DNA from: Leptolinea sp.
GTDB lineage: Bacteria > Chloroflexota > Anaerolineae > Anaerolineales > Anaerolineaceae
NCBI GenBank assembly: GCA_022837205.1
Contig: JALHEL010000069.1
Coordinates: 6,915 to 15,637 of the forward strand
DNA: 8,723 bases
Direction: 5' to 3'
Part shown: in pieces, positions 1-6,927 of the stretch
Layout of the letters: every line of letters starts with the position of its first letter
Position numbering within the stretch: position 1 is the first letter of the stretch
Notes under the pieces: model-generated
Seen by the model: only the letters and a program-made list of their open reading frames with translations
Told to the model about the DNA's origin: nothing
Database searches by the model: none
Program-made: the position numbers and the translations under genes

Positions 1-1001
1 CCTGAATTCGCCATACCCACGACACCCGGATCGCCGAATTTCAGATCATGTTTTTCGTTTACGAATTGATATCCCGGATTGCCCATTCCCGAACCGCTGG
101 GGTCACCCGATTGAACGATAAATCCCGGGACAACTTTGTAAAATGGAATTCCGTCAAACCAGCCCTGCGTTGCCAAAAAGATAAAATTGTTTACAGCCAG
201 CGGTGCTTGCTCGGTATAAAGATCAACGGTGATCTTGCCCTTTGTCGTATCCAACACCGCCCGATAGTCCTTATTTACGTCGATAAGATTCGGCGGACAT
301 TCCTGAAATGCTTTGCCTTGCAATTCGAAGAATTTCAAGTAGCTGGTCAGCGCAGCTTCATCATACGAACCTTGATAGCTGTTGAAATTCAAGAAAATCG
401 TCGGTGTACCGGAGACCACTCCCGTCGCAACCACTTCGTCAAAAGCCTTATCGATCTTCGCCCTTAAATCCGGATCGGCAAAATCGGTCAGCCATTGATC
501 ATAGTTTAATCCCGAAATCTGAGTCTTGAAATTATCCTTTAACCAGGTTTCGAAAGCGTCCAAAGATTCCAGCCCGCTCCAATCGGATTGAGTGGAATAA
601 AGCAGATGTTCCGCTTCGAAGAAAAATCCCTGCGCACCGGCGGCATCCGCCGCATAGGCTGCCATCAGCGCTTTTTCATGAAAACTCAACGGGAAGTGAC
701 GGTAAACATAGCGAACTTCATCCGGATGATTCTTTTGGAATTCCAACAGAGCCAGCCCGGCACCGGAGCAGTAAGGGCATTGGAAATCCGCATATTCCAA
801 AATCGTCAGCGGAGCGTCTTTCGGTCCGATGCTCCAGTCCTCATCCGTTATCGGAGGTAACACAGCCGTAATTTTTTCATTCGGACCGACCGGTTTAACA
901 ATGGTACATTCCATCGGCTGAACGTTTTCTTGATCGGCTTCAAAGGGAACCCACTCATCTTCGGCAAAAACAACGGTGCCGAAGATAAAACTAATTAACA
1001 C
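1..1001 (-). CDS. Exported DsbA-like thioredoxin / cyclophilin fusion (3' end cut by window)
   Basis: I translated this frame directly; it is open from 1049 to the left edge, so the C-terminus is missing. It begins with a basic then hydrophobic signal or anchor segment ending GTVVFA (about 1040-960). A DsbA/Thioredoxin_4-type domain follows (about 850-300), with SIGPKDAPLTILEYADFQ leading to a CPYC redox site at 768-779 and the cis-proline loop GTPT at 399-410. After CPPN comes a cyclophilin-type PPIase: GKITVDLYTEQAPLAVNNF, FYKVVPGF, QSGD and GVVGMANSG. The protein should act outside the membrane, forming or shuffling disulfides and isomerising prolyl bonds. The cyclophilin FHR motif reads FYK (Lys codon 135-137), so the usual catalytic Arg is replaced by Lys. 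The end given is the first conventional in-frame start (GTG at 1001), but that cuts into the signal peptide; the true N-terminus probably lies near 1045. It is last in the cluster, about 60 nt or more after tmk. Domain calls are firm; the start is not. Confidence 0.88.
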   Translation of the reverse strand, partial: MLISFIFGTVVFAEDEWVPFEADQENVQPMECTIVKPVGPNEKITAVLPPITDEDWSIGPKDAPLTILEYADFQCPYCSGAGLALLEFQKNHPDEVRYVYRHFPLSFHEKALMAAYAADAAGAQGFFFEAEHLLYSTQSDWSGLESLDAFETWLKDNFKTQISGLNYDQWLTDFADPDLRAKIDKAFDEVVATGVVSGTPTIFLNFNSYQGSYDEAALTSYLKFFELQGKAFQECPPNLIDVNKDYRAVLDTTKGKITVDLYTEQAPLAVNNFIFLATQGWFDGIPFYKVVPGFIVQSGDPSGSGMGNPGYQFVNEKHDLKFGDPGVVGMANS

Positions 1002-1105
1002 CGCAAGAATAACAATACCTAAATTCTTTTTAAGATCTTTAACAAAGTTTTAAGCAAATAATTACGGCTACAGACCCGTTTTAATTACTTTCCGAATATT
1101 TTTCT

Positions 1106-1723
1106 TCAAAAATGAAGGCGACGGGCAAGCCGTTGCATAATTTCATTTTCGACAGCTTCTTCGGACTGATCGGCATCGATTATCTCCCACCGTTGCGGAT
1201 CTGCAGCAGCCAATTGATGATAGCCATTGCGAACCCGCTCATGGAACGCAAGCTGATAATCATCCATCCGATTCCATTCTTCCTGATTGTTTATTCTGCG
1301 TCTCAATCCTTTTTCGGCGGGTATATCCAGCAGAAACGTCAAATCCGGCCAAAGGTTGCCGGTGGCAAAATTGAGAAGTTGTTTTAATGTTTCCTGTTCA
1401 AATCCGTGACCGTATCCCTGATAAGCCAAGGTTGAATCCGCATAGCGGTCACTGATCACAATCTTTCCGCTTTGAAGGGCGGGACGAATCACCTCTTCCA
1501 CCAGTTGAGCGCGAGCCGCACAAAAAAGCAGGATCTCCGTCCGCGGGCACATCTGTTTGTTTTTCATATTCATCAGAATTTCCCGCACCTGATCACTGAT
1601 TTCGGTCCCCCCCGGTTCGCGGGTGTAGACGATATCAAATCCTTTTTCGATAAGCTTCCGCCCAATTCGTTTCACTTGCGTGGTTTTTCCGGATCCGTCC
1701 GGTCCTTCAAAGGTAATAAACAT
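1106..1723 (-). CDS. tmk: Thymidylate kinase (dTMP kinase)
   Basis: This cytoplasmic enzyme phosphorylates dTMP to dTDP with ATP, the step shared by de novo and salvage dTTP synthesis. At 205 aa it has the normal family length. Visible motifs are the P-loop GPDGSGKTT at residues 7-15, the substrate-binding TREPGGT at 34-40, the DRY motif at 92-94 inside SDRYADSTLAYQGYG, and an arginine-rich LID (GLRRRINNQEEWNRMD, about 139-154). The ATG at 1723 is preceded by GGAG about 6 nt upstream, a good ribosome binding site. That site overlaps the last codons and stop of the upstream R3H ATPase gene, with only 3 nt between the two genes, so the pair is probably co-translated. Nothing looks damaged. Confidence 0.97.
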   Translation of the reverse strand: MFITFEGPDGSGKTTQVKRIGRKLIEKGFDIVYTREPGGTEISDQVREILMNMKNKQMCPRTEILLFCAARAQLVEEVIRPALQSGKIVISDRYADSTLAYQGYGHGFEQETLKQLLNFATGNLWPDLTFLLDIPAEKGLRRRINNQEEWNRMDDYQLAFHERVRNGYHQLAAADPQRWEIIDADQSEEAVENEIMQRLARRLHF

Positions 1724-1726
1724 GTT

Positions 1727-3430
1727 TTACTCCGGATTCTGAAAAATGCGGATTCTGCGTTTGGGCTCTTTCCCGTAAGACTGGGATAACAACCCGTACT
1801 GTTCGACCAATTCGTGCTGCATCTGCCGAATCATGCGATTTGCGGGCGCCAGATCAACCCAGACCGCTTCCCCGTTTTTCACGGCCATAATGGCTTCCGT
1901 AGTTTCTTTTTCAACGTTTTCCCAATTACCGGACGGCTGTTGAACGGTCACATTAAACAAGTTCGCCAACGTGTATTCGATCTGATTGATCGTGTTTGAC
2001 CGCAGAACATAGATCGGCACATTCCGTTCTTCCGCGTCCACAATCATTTTCTGCCGGCTGCGGTAATAGGGACGTAAAGTCATTAAGACATCCGCTTCCT
2101 CGACGTTATTCACAATGGAAATCAAGACTCCCAGCCTTGCGGAAGCCTGTTCCAAACGGTTACGGGCTACGCCATGGGGATAAATCCGGATGGGTTTCAT
2201 GCCCGGATCATTTTGAGAATCCGAATCCAGATCCCGTTCACCGGTCAAAACCGGTGATGTCGATTGGGCCAACCCATAGGATTCCCCGGATACGCCCCGC
2301 CGTGAACTCCGACGATTGCCGCTTTCCGTTTTACTGCGACCGGAAATCTGAAGAATATTCCGCTTTTGGCGGATTTGCAGATCGGACTCGGCTGCGGGTG
2401 TAAACCCGTTCCCTTCCAATACGGGAGCCGGCGCCTTTTCGCGTATTATTTTTCCCTGATCCGTCTTTATCCGCAACTCCGGTGCCAGTTCGATCCCGCG
2501 AACCAACGCGTCCACCGCCGCCGCCACATCGGGATAAACAACCACCTTATTTCGTTCGACAATTTCCACCAGCACATCGAAAGTCGGCGGAGAACGCCGT
2601 TCCAGAACCGTTTTCTGCGTTCCGCGGCGTCGCGCCTCTTCATCCGACAACGTCACCGATTCGATTCCGCCGACCAGGTCGGAGAGGGTCGGGTTCATCA
2701 GCAGATTGCTCAAGGTTCGGCCGTGAGCCGTCCCGATCAACTGAACCCCGCGCTCCGCGATCGTACGCGCAGCCTGCGCTTCCAATTCACGGCCGATTTC
2801 ATCGATCACGATCACTTCCGGATTATGGTTTTCGACCGCTTCGATCATCACCTCATGCTGCAAAGCCGGTTTCGCCACTTGAAGGCGGCGCGCCTTTCCC
2901 ACCGCCGGATGAGGCACATCGCCGTCCCCACCGATTTCATTGGAGGTGTCGACAATGACGACTCGTTTCCTTTCCGCCAACACTCTGGCCGCTTCCCGTA
3001 ACATGGTCGTCTTCCCGATCCCGGGTTTCCCCAAAATCAGAATACTTTTGCCCGAATCCACAAAATCCTGAATGATTTCGAGCGTCCCGAATACCGCACG
3101 GCCCACTCGGCAGGTCAATCCGATGATTTTCCCTTTCCGGTTGCGAACCGCCGAAATCCGATGCAGCGTCCGTTCCATTCCCGCCCGGTTGTCCAAATCG
3201 AAATCGCCGATTTGGGAAATAATCGTCTCTAAATCTTCAAAGGCGACTTCCTTTTCAGAAAGCTGAATCTCATCATCCATATAGCGAGCCAAGGGCGGAC
3301 GTCCCACATCAAAAACCACTTCTACCAATTCAGATAGATTTCCGATACTTTCGATCTTTTCTCCGATCTCCTCGGGGAAAATCGCCACTAACGCGTGGAT
3401 ATCATCTAAATTATTTTCGTACTGCTTCAT
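1727..3430 (-). CDS. R3H-domain P-loop ATPase, SpoIIIAA/Ycf45-like
   Basis: A 567-aa protein. Residues 1-100 form an N-terminal region like that of SpoIIIAA-type ATPases. The ATPase core has Walker A GKPGIGKTT at 134-142, Walker B VIVIDE at 206-211 and the conserved GTAHGRTL at 233-240. A low-complexity Ser/Arg-rich linker (about 330-410) leads to a second folded segment (412-500) and a C-terminal R3H domain (about 525-563) with R535-x3-H539 and SYGKEPKRRIRIF. R3H domains bind single-stranded nucleic acid. The architecture matches the cyanobacterial and plastid Ycf45 family, whose cellular role is not established to my knowledge. The core resembles SpoIIIAA of endospore formers, but no sporulation gene is nearby. 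The ATG at 3430 has AAGGA just upstream and overlaps the preceding stop by 4 nt (ATGA). A link to nucleic acid is inferred from the R3H domain and from recN and tmk nearby. Confidence 0.9.
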   Translation of the reverse strand: MKQYENNLDDIHALVAIFPEEIGEKIESIGNLSELVEVVFDVGRPPLARYMDDEIQLSEKEVAFEDLETIISQIGDFDLDNRAGMERTLHRISAVRNRKGKIIGLTCRVGRAVFGTLEIIQDFVDSGKSILILGKPGIGKTTMLREAARVLAERKRVVIVDTSNEIGGDGDVPHPAVGKARRLQVAKPALQHEVMIEAVENHNPEVIVIDEIGRELEAQAARTIAERGVQLIGTAHGRTLSNLLMNPTLSDLVGGIESVTLSDEEARRRGTQKTVLERRSPPTFDVLVEIVERNKVVVYPDVAAAVDALVRGIELAPELRIKTDQGKIIREKAPAPVLEGNGFTPAAESDLQIRQKRNILQISGRSKTESGNRRSSRRGVSGESYGLAQSTSPVLTGERDLDSDSQNDPGMKPIRIYPHGVARNRLEQASARLGVLISIVNNVEEADVLMTLRPYYRSRQKMIVDAEERNVPIYVLRSNTINQIEYTLANLFNVTVQQPSGNWENVEKETTEAIMAVKNGEAVWVDLAPANRMIRQMQHELVEQYGLLSQSYGKEPKRRIRIFQNPE

Positions 3431-4362
3431 TTTTCCTTTTTATTCATCTGATAATTTGCCGGTCCGACCGGTTGAAGATAACCGTTTTCCAATTGGATCG
3501 CCGGTTTTTCCTCAGCCACTTTCGCGGCAAGATTTTTTACAAAAACTGTCTGGCGACATACCAGATTAAAATTTTCCTCATTAAACGGATCGTTTGCCCA
3601 AGCCTGAAAACCCGGGATCATCACATAAACCTCCTGATCCGTCGTATGGTTGATTTGTTGTGCGAGGCTTAGCATTAACTTTGCCGGATTCTCGACCCCC
3701 GGGTTGAAAATAGGCTCCAAATAGATCCGATTCCCGTTTTGAGCGGTCGCCTTTGCCGTCGCTTGGATCATACCATCTTTTTTAAGCGCATAGATATTTT
3801 CCTGATTCCAATTCGAACCCAACTGGCGAATCAGCGGCGTAATCTGCGATTCATAGAACAGATCGTATTCATCAAAAGGCGTAACGCTTACGGATTGCCA
3901 ATTTTCTCCATCCGAATTTAATTCTCCTTTATAACACCAAACCGTCTGTTTGGAATAAACGCTGAATCCGATCTGACGGAATGAACCGGTTACCCATTGC
4001 CCTTCATCCAAAACCACCGCACAAGACTGCATTCCGGCTTTCCCCGCCTTGGCCACCAGAAATTCCAACAACTCCAACAGGTTCGAGTTATTCGAATGTT
4101 TCCCGGCAATCAACCACGAAAACCAAGCCGTATTTTTCTTCATATCGAAACTGATCTGCCCGCCCCAATAATAGGTCAGATAAGGCCCGCGCGAAACGGC
4201 GATCGATTCGCTTGAAAGCAAATTGAGAGAATCCAAAAAACAGGTTGTCAGCGAAAACTGGTTATTGGTAAAACGGGTTCTGTTTGAAAGACAATAATAT
4301 TTGTTCTCCGTTTCAAGGAAAAACTTCATATCATAAAGTCGAAATGTTCTTGCCTGAGCCAC
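3427..4362 (-). CDS. Uncharacterised protein with two GNAT-like halves
   Basis: I do not recognise a named family. From the GTG at 4362 it is 311 aa with no signal peptide or membrane segment. The first half contains GGQISFDMKKNTAWFSWLIA, a helix LLELLEFLVAKAGKAG, the strand CAVVLDEG and FRQIGFSVYSKQTVWCY. The second half repeats that logic: KATAQNGNRIYLEPIFNP, the helix AKLMLSLAQQI, the strand EVYVMIP and FNLVCRQTVFVKNL. This order of strands, helix and terminal strand suggests tandem GNAT acyltransferase folds. The usual acetyl-CoA pyrophosphate loop (Q/R-x-x-G-x-G/A) is absent before the helix, where GKHSNNSN stands, so activity is doubtful. The start is uncertain: a GAGAGGA site at 4377-4383 lies 14 nt before the GTG but 8 nt before an ATT codon at 4368. 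A TTG at 4419 would overlap the LysM gene by 38 nt and seems unlikely. The stop overlaps the R3H ATPase start. Existence of the gene is firm; the fold call is tentative. Confidence 0.8.
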   Translation of the reverse strand: MAQARTFRLYDMKFFLETENKYYCLSNRTRFTNNQFSLTTCFLDSLNLLSSESIAVSRGPYLTYYWGGQISFDMKKNTAWFSWLIAGKHSNNSNLLELLEFLVAKAGKAGMQSCAVVLDEGQWVTGSFRQIGFSVYSKQTVWCYKGELNSDGENWQSVSVTPFDEYDLFYESQITPLIRQLGSNWNQENIYALKKDGMIQATAKATAQNGNRIYLEPIFNPGVENPAKLMLSLAQQINHTTDQEVYVMIPGFQAWANDPFNEENFNLVCRQTVFVKNLAAKVAEEKPAIQLENGYLQPVGPANYQMNKKEK

Positions 4363-4381
4363 TACAATCCGAAAATTCCTC

Positions 4382-5176
4382 TCAATCCCGCCGTTTAAGG
4401 ATTCCGAAAACCACCACAATCCCTACTCCGATGAGAATCAAAACAATGCCGATGATCGCCAACAACGGCGATTTCTTGGTCTGCTGTTGGGTCGCCGCAG
4501 CCGAATTTTCAAATGCGGCTTGTTTTTGCGCACCGAAATTGACCTGAGTCGTATCACCCGCTTTGATCGTAATGGGATAATTCATATTGGTCGTCGGGTT
4601 ATACTCCTTCGGCGGAGCGACGCTGATGTTATAGTCCCCTTCCGGCACCTCCGGAAAACACAACAGATCCAATCCGGTCGTCAAACCGGTGAAGGACTCC
4701 GTCCCTCCTCGTTTCGTAACGCTAACGGCTCCGCCGGCGATTCCGGTTTCGGTCTCCTCCGCGGTGGCGTTCCCGTTCTTATCTTCGAACAGATAGATAC
4801 AGAGTTGTGCCGATCCGTCATAAGGCGTCGGCGTCGGTAAAATTTCAGTCGGCGTCGGCGAAGGACCCGCCGTCGGTGTGGGGGTCAGGACTCTGCCCAA
4901 AAGGATCTTCGTTCCGGCAATCAGCGTGCAATTCACATCCAAATTATTCAGCGAGCGAATCGTTTCGACATCCACACCCATCTTCAGTGAAATACTGAGA
5001 CAGGTATCCAAGTCGGACACCGTATAAAAAATATTGCCGTCAAAATCGGGCGTCGGCGACGCCAAAGCCTGATAGGCAAAAGCCGGCTGTTCGAAGATCA
5101 ACAACAACCCCAGAATTCCCAACGGAATGCACAGCATCCAACGAAACGAAAATAATATTTTTCTTATTCTATTCAC
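4382..5176 (-). CDS. Membrane-anchored LysM surface protein with Thr-Pro linker
   Basis: A 264-aa envelope protein. Residues 1-34 form a signal peptide (basic MNRIRK, a hydrophobic core, then QPAFA). One LysM domain spans about 49-94 (FYTVSDLDTCLSISLKMGVD through IAGTKILLG). LysM domains bind N-acetylglucosamine-containing glycans, normally peptidoglycan. The domain holds Cys59 and Cys83, placed for a possible disulfide. A Thr/Pro-rich linker covers 98-118. A beta-rich domain at about 123-217 starts LCIYLFEDKNGNATAEETE, resembling SdrD-B/Cna-B type repeats with an Asp/Asn-Gly-Asn turn. A C-terminal membrane helix at about 238-260 ends KRRD, so the bulk should face outward with a short cytosolic tail. 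The start is GTG at 5176, 13 nt after the recN stop, with no clear Shine-Dalgarno but a TATAAT 7 nt upstream. The specific role is unknown; wall contact or a structural function is inferred. Confidence 0.88.
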   Translation of the reverse strand: MNRIRKILFSFRWMLCIPLGILGLLLIFEQPAFAYQALASPTPDFDGNIFYTVSDLDTCLSISLKMGVDVETIRSLNNLDVNCTLIAGTKILLGRVLTPTPTAGPSPTPTEILPTPTPYDGSAQLCIYLFEDKNGNATAEETETGIAGGAVSVTKRGGTESFTGLTTGLDLLCFPEVPEGDYNISVAPPKEYNPTTNMNYPITIKAGDTTQVNFGAQKQAAFENSAAATQQQTKKSPLLAIIGIVLILIGVGIVVVFGILKRRD

Positions 5177-5183
5177 GATTCAA

Positions 5184-5189
5184 ATTATA
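5184..5189 (-). promoter_or_regulatory. Possible -10 box for a leaderless LysM transcript
   Basis: The minus strand reads TATAAT here, a perfect sigma-70-type -10 hexamer, with exactly 7 nt before the GTG start of the LysM gene. That spacing would place the transcription start at or next to the start codon, fitting a leaderless message, and the gene has no obvious ribosome binding site. Against this, the best -35 candidate (around 5207-5212, reading AATGGA) is poor, and a TATAAT can arise by chance in an AT-rich junction. It may be an internal operon promoter. Confidence 0.3.
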
Positions 5190-6926
5190 TCATTTGACGC
5201 TTTCTTTCCATTTTTGGGCATTCAGAATCATGGCGCCGGATGCCCGCCGGTTTTCCGGGGTGTCTCCACCCATTAATTGCGCCATTTCGCGCAGACTTTC
5301 TTCCGGCTGCAATTGTTTAACCAGTGTACGAGTTCTGCCATCGGAAAGTTGCTTGGAAACGTGAAAATGAGCGTCATAATAAGCCGCAAGCTGGGGCAGA
5401 TGGGTAATGCATAATATCTGATGATTGCGGGAAAGCAGCCATAGTTTTTCCCCGACAATCGAACCGACCCGCCCGCCGATTCCTTGGTCGATTTCATCGA
5501 AAATCATCGACGGGATCGAATCCGCTTCGGCCAATGTGTTTTTCAACGCCAGCATCAGTCGTGAAGTCTCCCCGCCGGATGCGATCTTGGCCAACGGTTT
5601 CAATCCTTCGCCCGGGTTCGGCGCAATCAGAAATTCAACCTGATCAAAGCCGTTCTCATCATAAGCCAATGATCTGCCGTGCCGGTCTCGGAGTCCGTTT
5701 TCAGCCGCCGTTTGCGTAAATCGGATCTCAAACTGTGCCGATTCCATTCGCAGCTCATGCAGCTCCTTTTCCACGCTCTCGCTCACTTTCCGAGAAGCTT
5801 CGTGCCGGCGATCGGAAAGCTCCTGCGCCAATTCGGATAACAGGTTGATCACCGAAGTTTCCTGCCGGATCAAATCTTCCGTCTGATCCGAAATATTTTC
5901 AAGCCCGGCCAGCTGTTCTTCCGCCTGCGCGGCAAATTCCAAAACCGCACGCAGGCTGCCGCCGTATTTTCTTTTTAAAGTGTTCAACAGCGCCAGCCGT
6001 TCTTCGATGGCATCCAGCCGGGCGGGGTTAAATTCCAATGTTTCTTGATAACGCTGTAAAGAGGCAAGCAATTCGTTCAGCGCATCGTTTATCGCGGCGA
6101 CTTCTTCACCGAGCGGCGCCAGCTCCGCATCGATTCGACTTAAATTATCCATTGATTTGGATAAATAACCCAGTAATTCGAAAATTCCCGGATATTCTTC
6201 CGATCTTCCTTCCAGTTGCTCCATGGCTTTTTGAGTCAGTTGGCTGAGATTCTCGGCATTCGCCAGACGATCCCGATCTTTCTTCAGCGTTTCTTCTTCC
6301 GATTCATTGATTTTTGCCGAACGAATCTCATTCATTTGAAAGGACAACATATCTTTTTTTCGCAGCAATTCTTCGTCATTCATGCGAATCTCGGTCAATC
6401 GGGTACGAATTTTCTGTAATTTTTTGAATTCCGCTTGATATTTCTTCAGCAATTCCTGATTTCCGGCAAAGCGATCCAGCAAGACGATATGATTGGAAGG
6501 ATTCAGCAGTGACAGATGATCGGATTGACCGTGAATATCCACCAGCAGCCGGCCAATTTCCCGCAGCAGATTAACGTTCACACTGCTGCCATTGACCCGT
6601 GCCGAGCTGCGGCCGCCGGCCCGAATATCGCGGCTCAAGATGATCTGATCGCCGTCCGAATCTTCGGGCAAATCTTCCCTTTTCAGTATTTCCCGAATCG
6701 CCTCCCGATTCTCGTCCGGCCGGAAAACCGCTTCGACAATCGCCCGATCCGTCCCTTCACGGATAAAAGTCGGATCGGTCTTCCCGCCGACAACCGTTGA
6801 AACGGCATCCAAAATAATCGATTTACCGGCGCCGGTCTCACCCGTGAAGATATTCAAACCTTCCTTCAGAGAAAGTTCCAGCTCATCGATAATCGCAAAA
6901 TTTCGGATATATAATTCGGTCAACAT
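5190..6926 (-). CDS. recN: DNA repair protein RecN
   Basis: RecN is an SMC-like ATPase that acts early in recombinational repair of double-strand breaks, bridging or organising DNA ends. From the ATG at 6926 the protein is 578 aa, close to the usual RecN length. The N-terminus MLTELYIRNFAIIDELEL is the classic RecN opening. Walker A GETGAGKS lies at 29-36. A long coiled-coil middle rich in Glu, Leu and Lys follows. The ABC signature IASGGETSR lies at 448-456, Walker B MIFDEID at 474-480, and the switch-like ITHLPQLAAYYD at about 507-518. A TTG at 6947 would add seven residues but lies inside the upstream gene and precedes the family's normal N-terminus, so I rejected it. The upstream stop and this start are separated by one base (TGAAATG), suggesting translational coupling. 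Proximity to nadK is also seen in Escherichia coli, where the two genes are neighbours. Confidence 0.97.
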   Translation of the reverse strand: MLTELYIRNFAIIDELELSLKEGLNIFTGETGAGKSIILDAVSTVVGGKTDPTFIREGTDRAIVEAVFRPDENREAIREILKREDLPEDSDGDQIILSRDIRAGGRSSARVNGSSVNVNLLREIGRLLVDIHGQSDHLSLLNPSNHIVLLDRFAGNQELLKKYQAEFKKLQKIRTRLTEIRMNDEELLRKKDMLSFQMNEIRSAKINESEEETLKKDRDRLANAENLSQLTQKAMEQLEGRSEEYPGIFELLGYLSKSMDNLSRIDAELAPLGEEVAAINDALNELLASLQRYQETLEFNPARLDAIEERLALLNTLKRKYGGSLRAVLEFAAQAEEQLAGLENISDQTEDLIRQETSVINLLSELAQELSDRRHEASRKVSESVEKELHELRMESAQFEIRFTQTAAENGLRDRHGRSLAYDENGFDQVEFLIAPNPGEGLKPLAKIASGGETSRLMLALKNTLAEADSIPSMIFDEIDQGIGGRVGSIVGEKLWLLSRNHQILCITHLPQLAAYYDAHFHVSKQLSDGRTRTLVKQLQPEESLREMAQLMGGDTPENRRASGAMILNAQKWKESVK

Positions 6927-6927
6927 T

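Noticed and set aside
1057..1086. Possible terminator hairpin after tmk (ACGG, 8-nt loop, CCGT, with imperfect AT-rich flanks)
   Set aside because: Only four consecutive GC-containing pairs, mismatches beyond them, and no U-tract after the stem. Too weak to call a terminator.
2366..3001. Long plus-strand open frames (211 aa here and 158 aa at 2482-2958) opposite the R3H ATPase
   Set aside because: They lie antisense to the conserved ATPase core. Their translations are rich in Arg, His, Pro and Phe with no recognisable motif, as expected for a mirror of a real gene.
1727..3430. A sporulation role for the SpoIIIAA-like ATPase
   Set aside because: No spoIIIAB-AH-type neighbours are present, and the added R3H domain points to the Ycf45-like group instead.
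4363..4419. Earlier TTG start for the GNAT-like gene at 4419
   Set aside because: It would overlap the LysM gene by 38 nt without a ribosome binding site; the GAGAGGA site lies downstream of it.
4822..4884. Repeated GTCGGCGTCGG-like DNA
   Set aside because: It is the coding sequence of the Thr-Pro linker in the LysM protein; the repetition is explained by the protein sequence and is not a mobile or CRISPR-type repeat.
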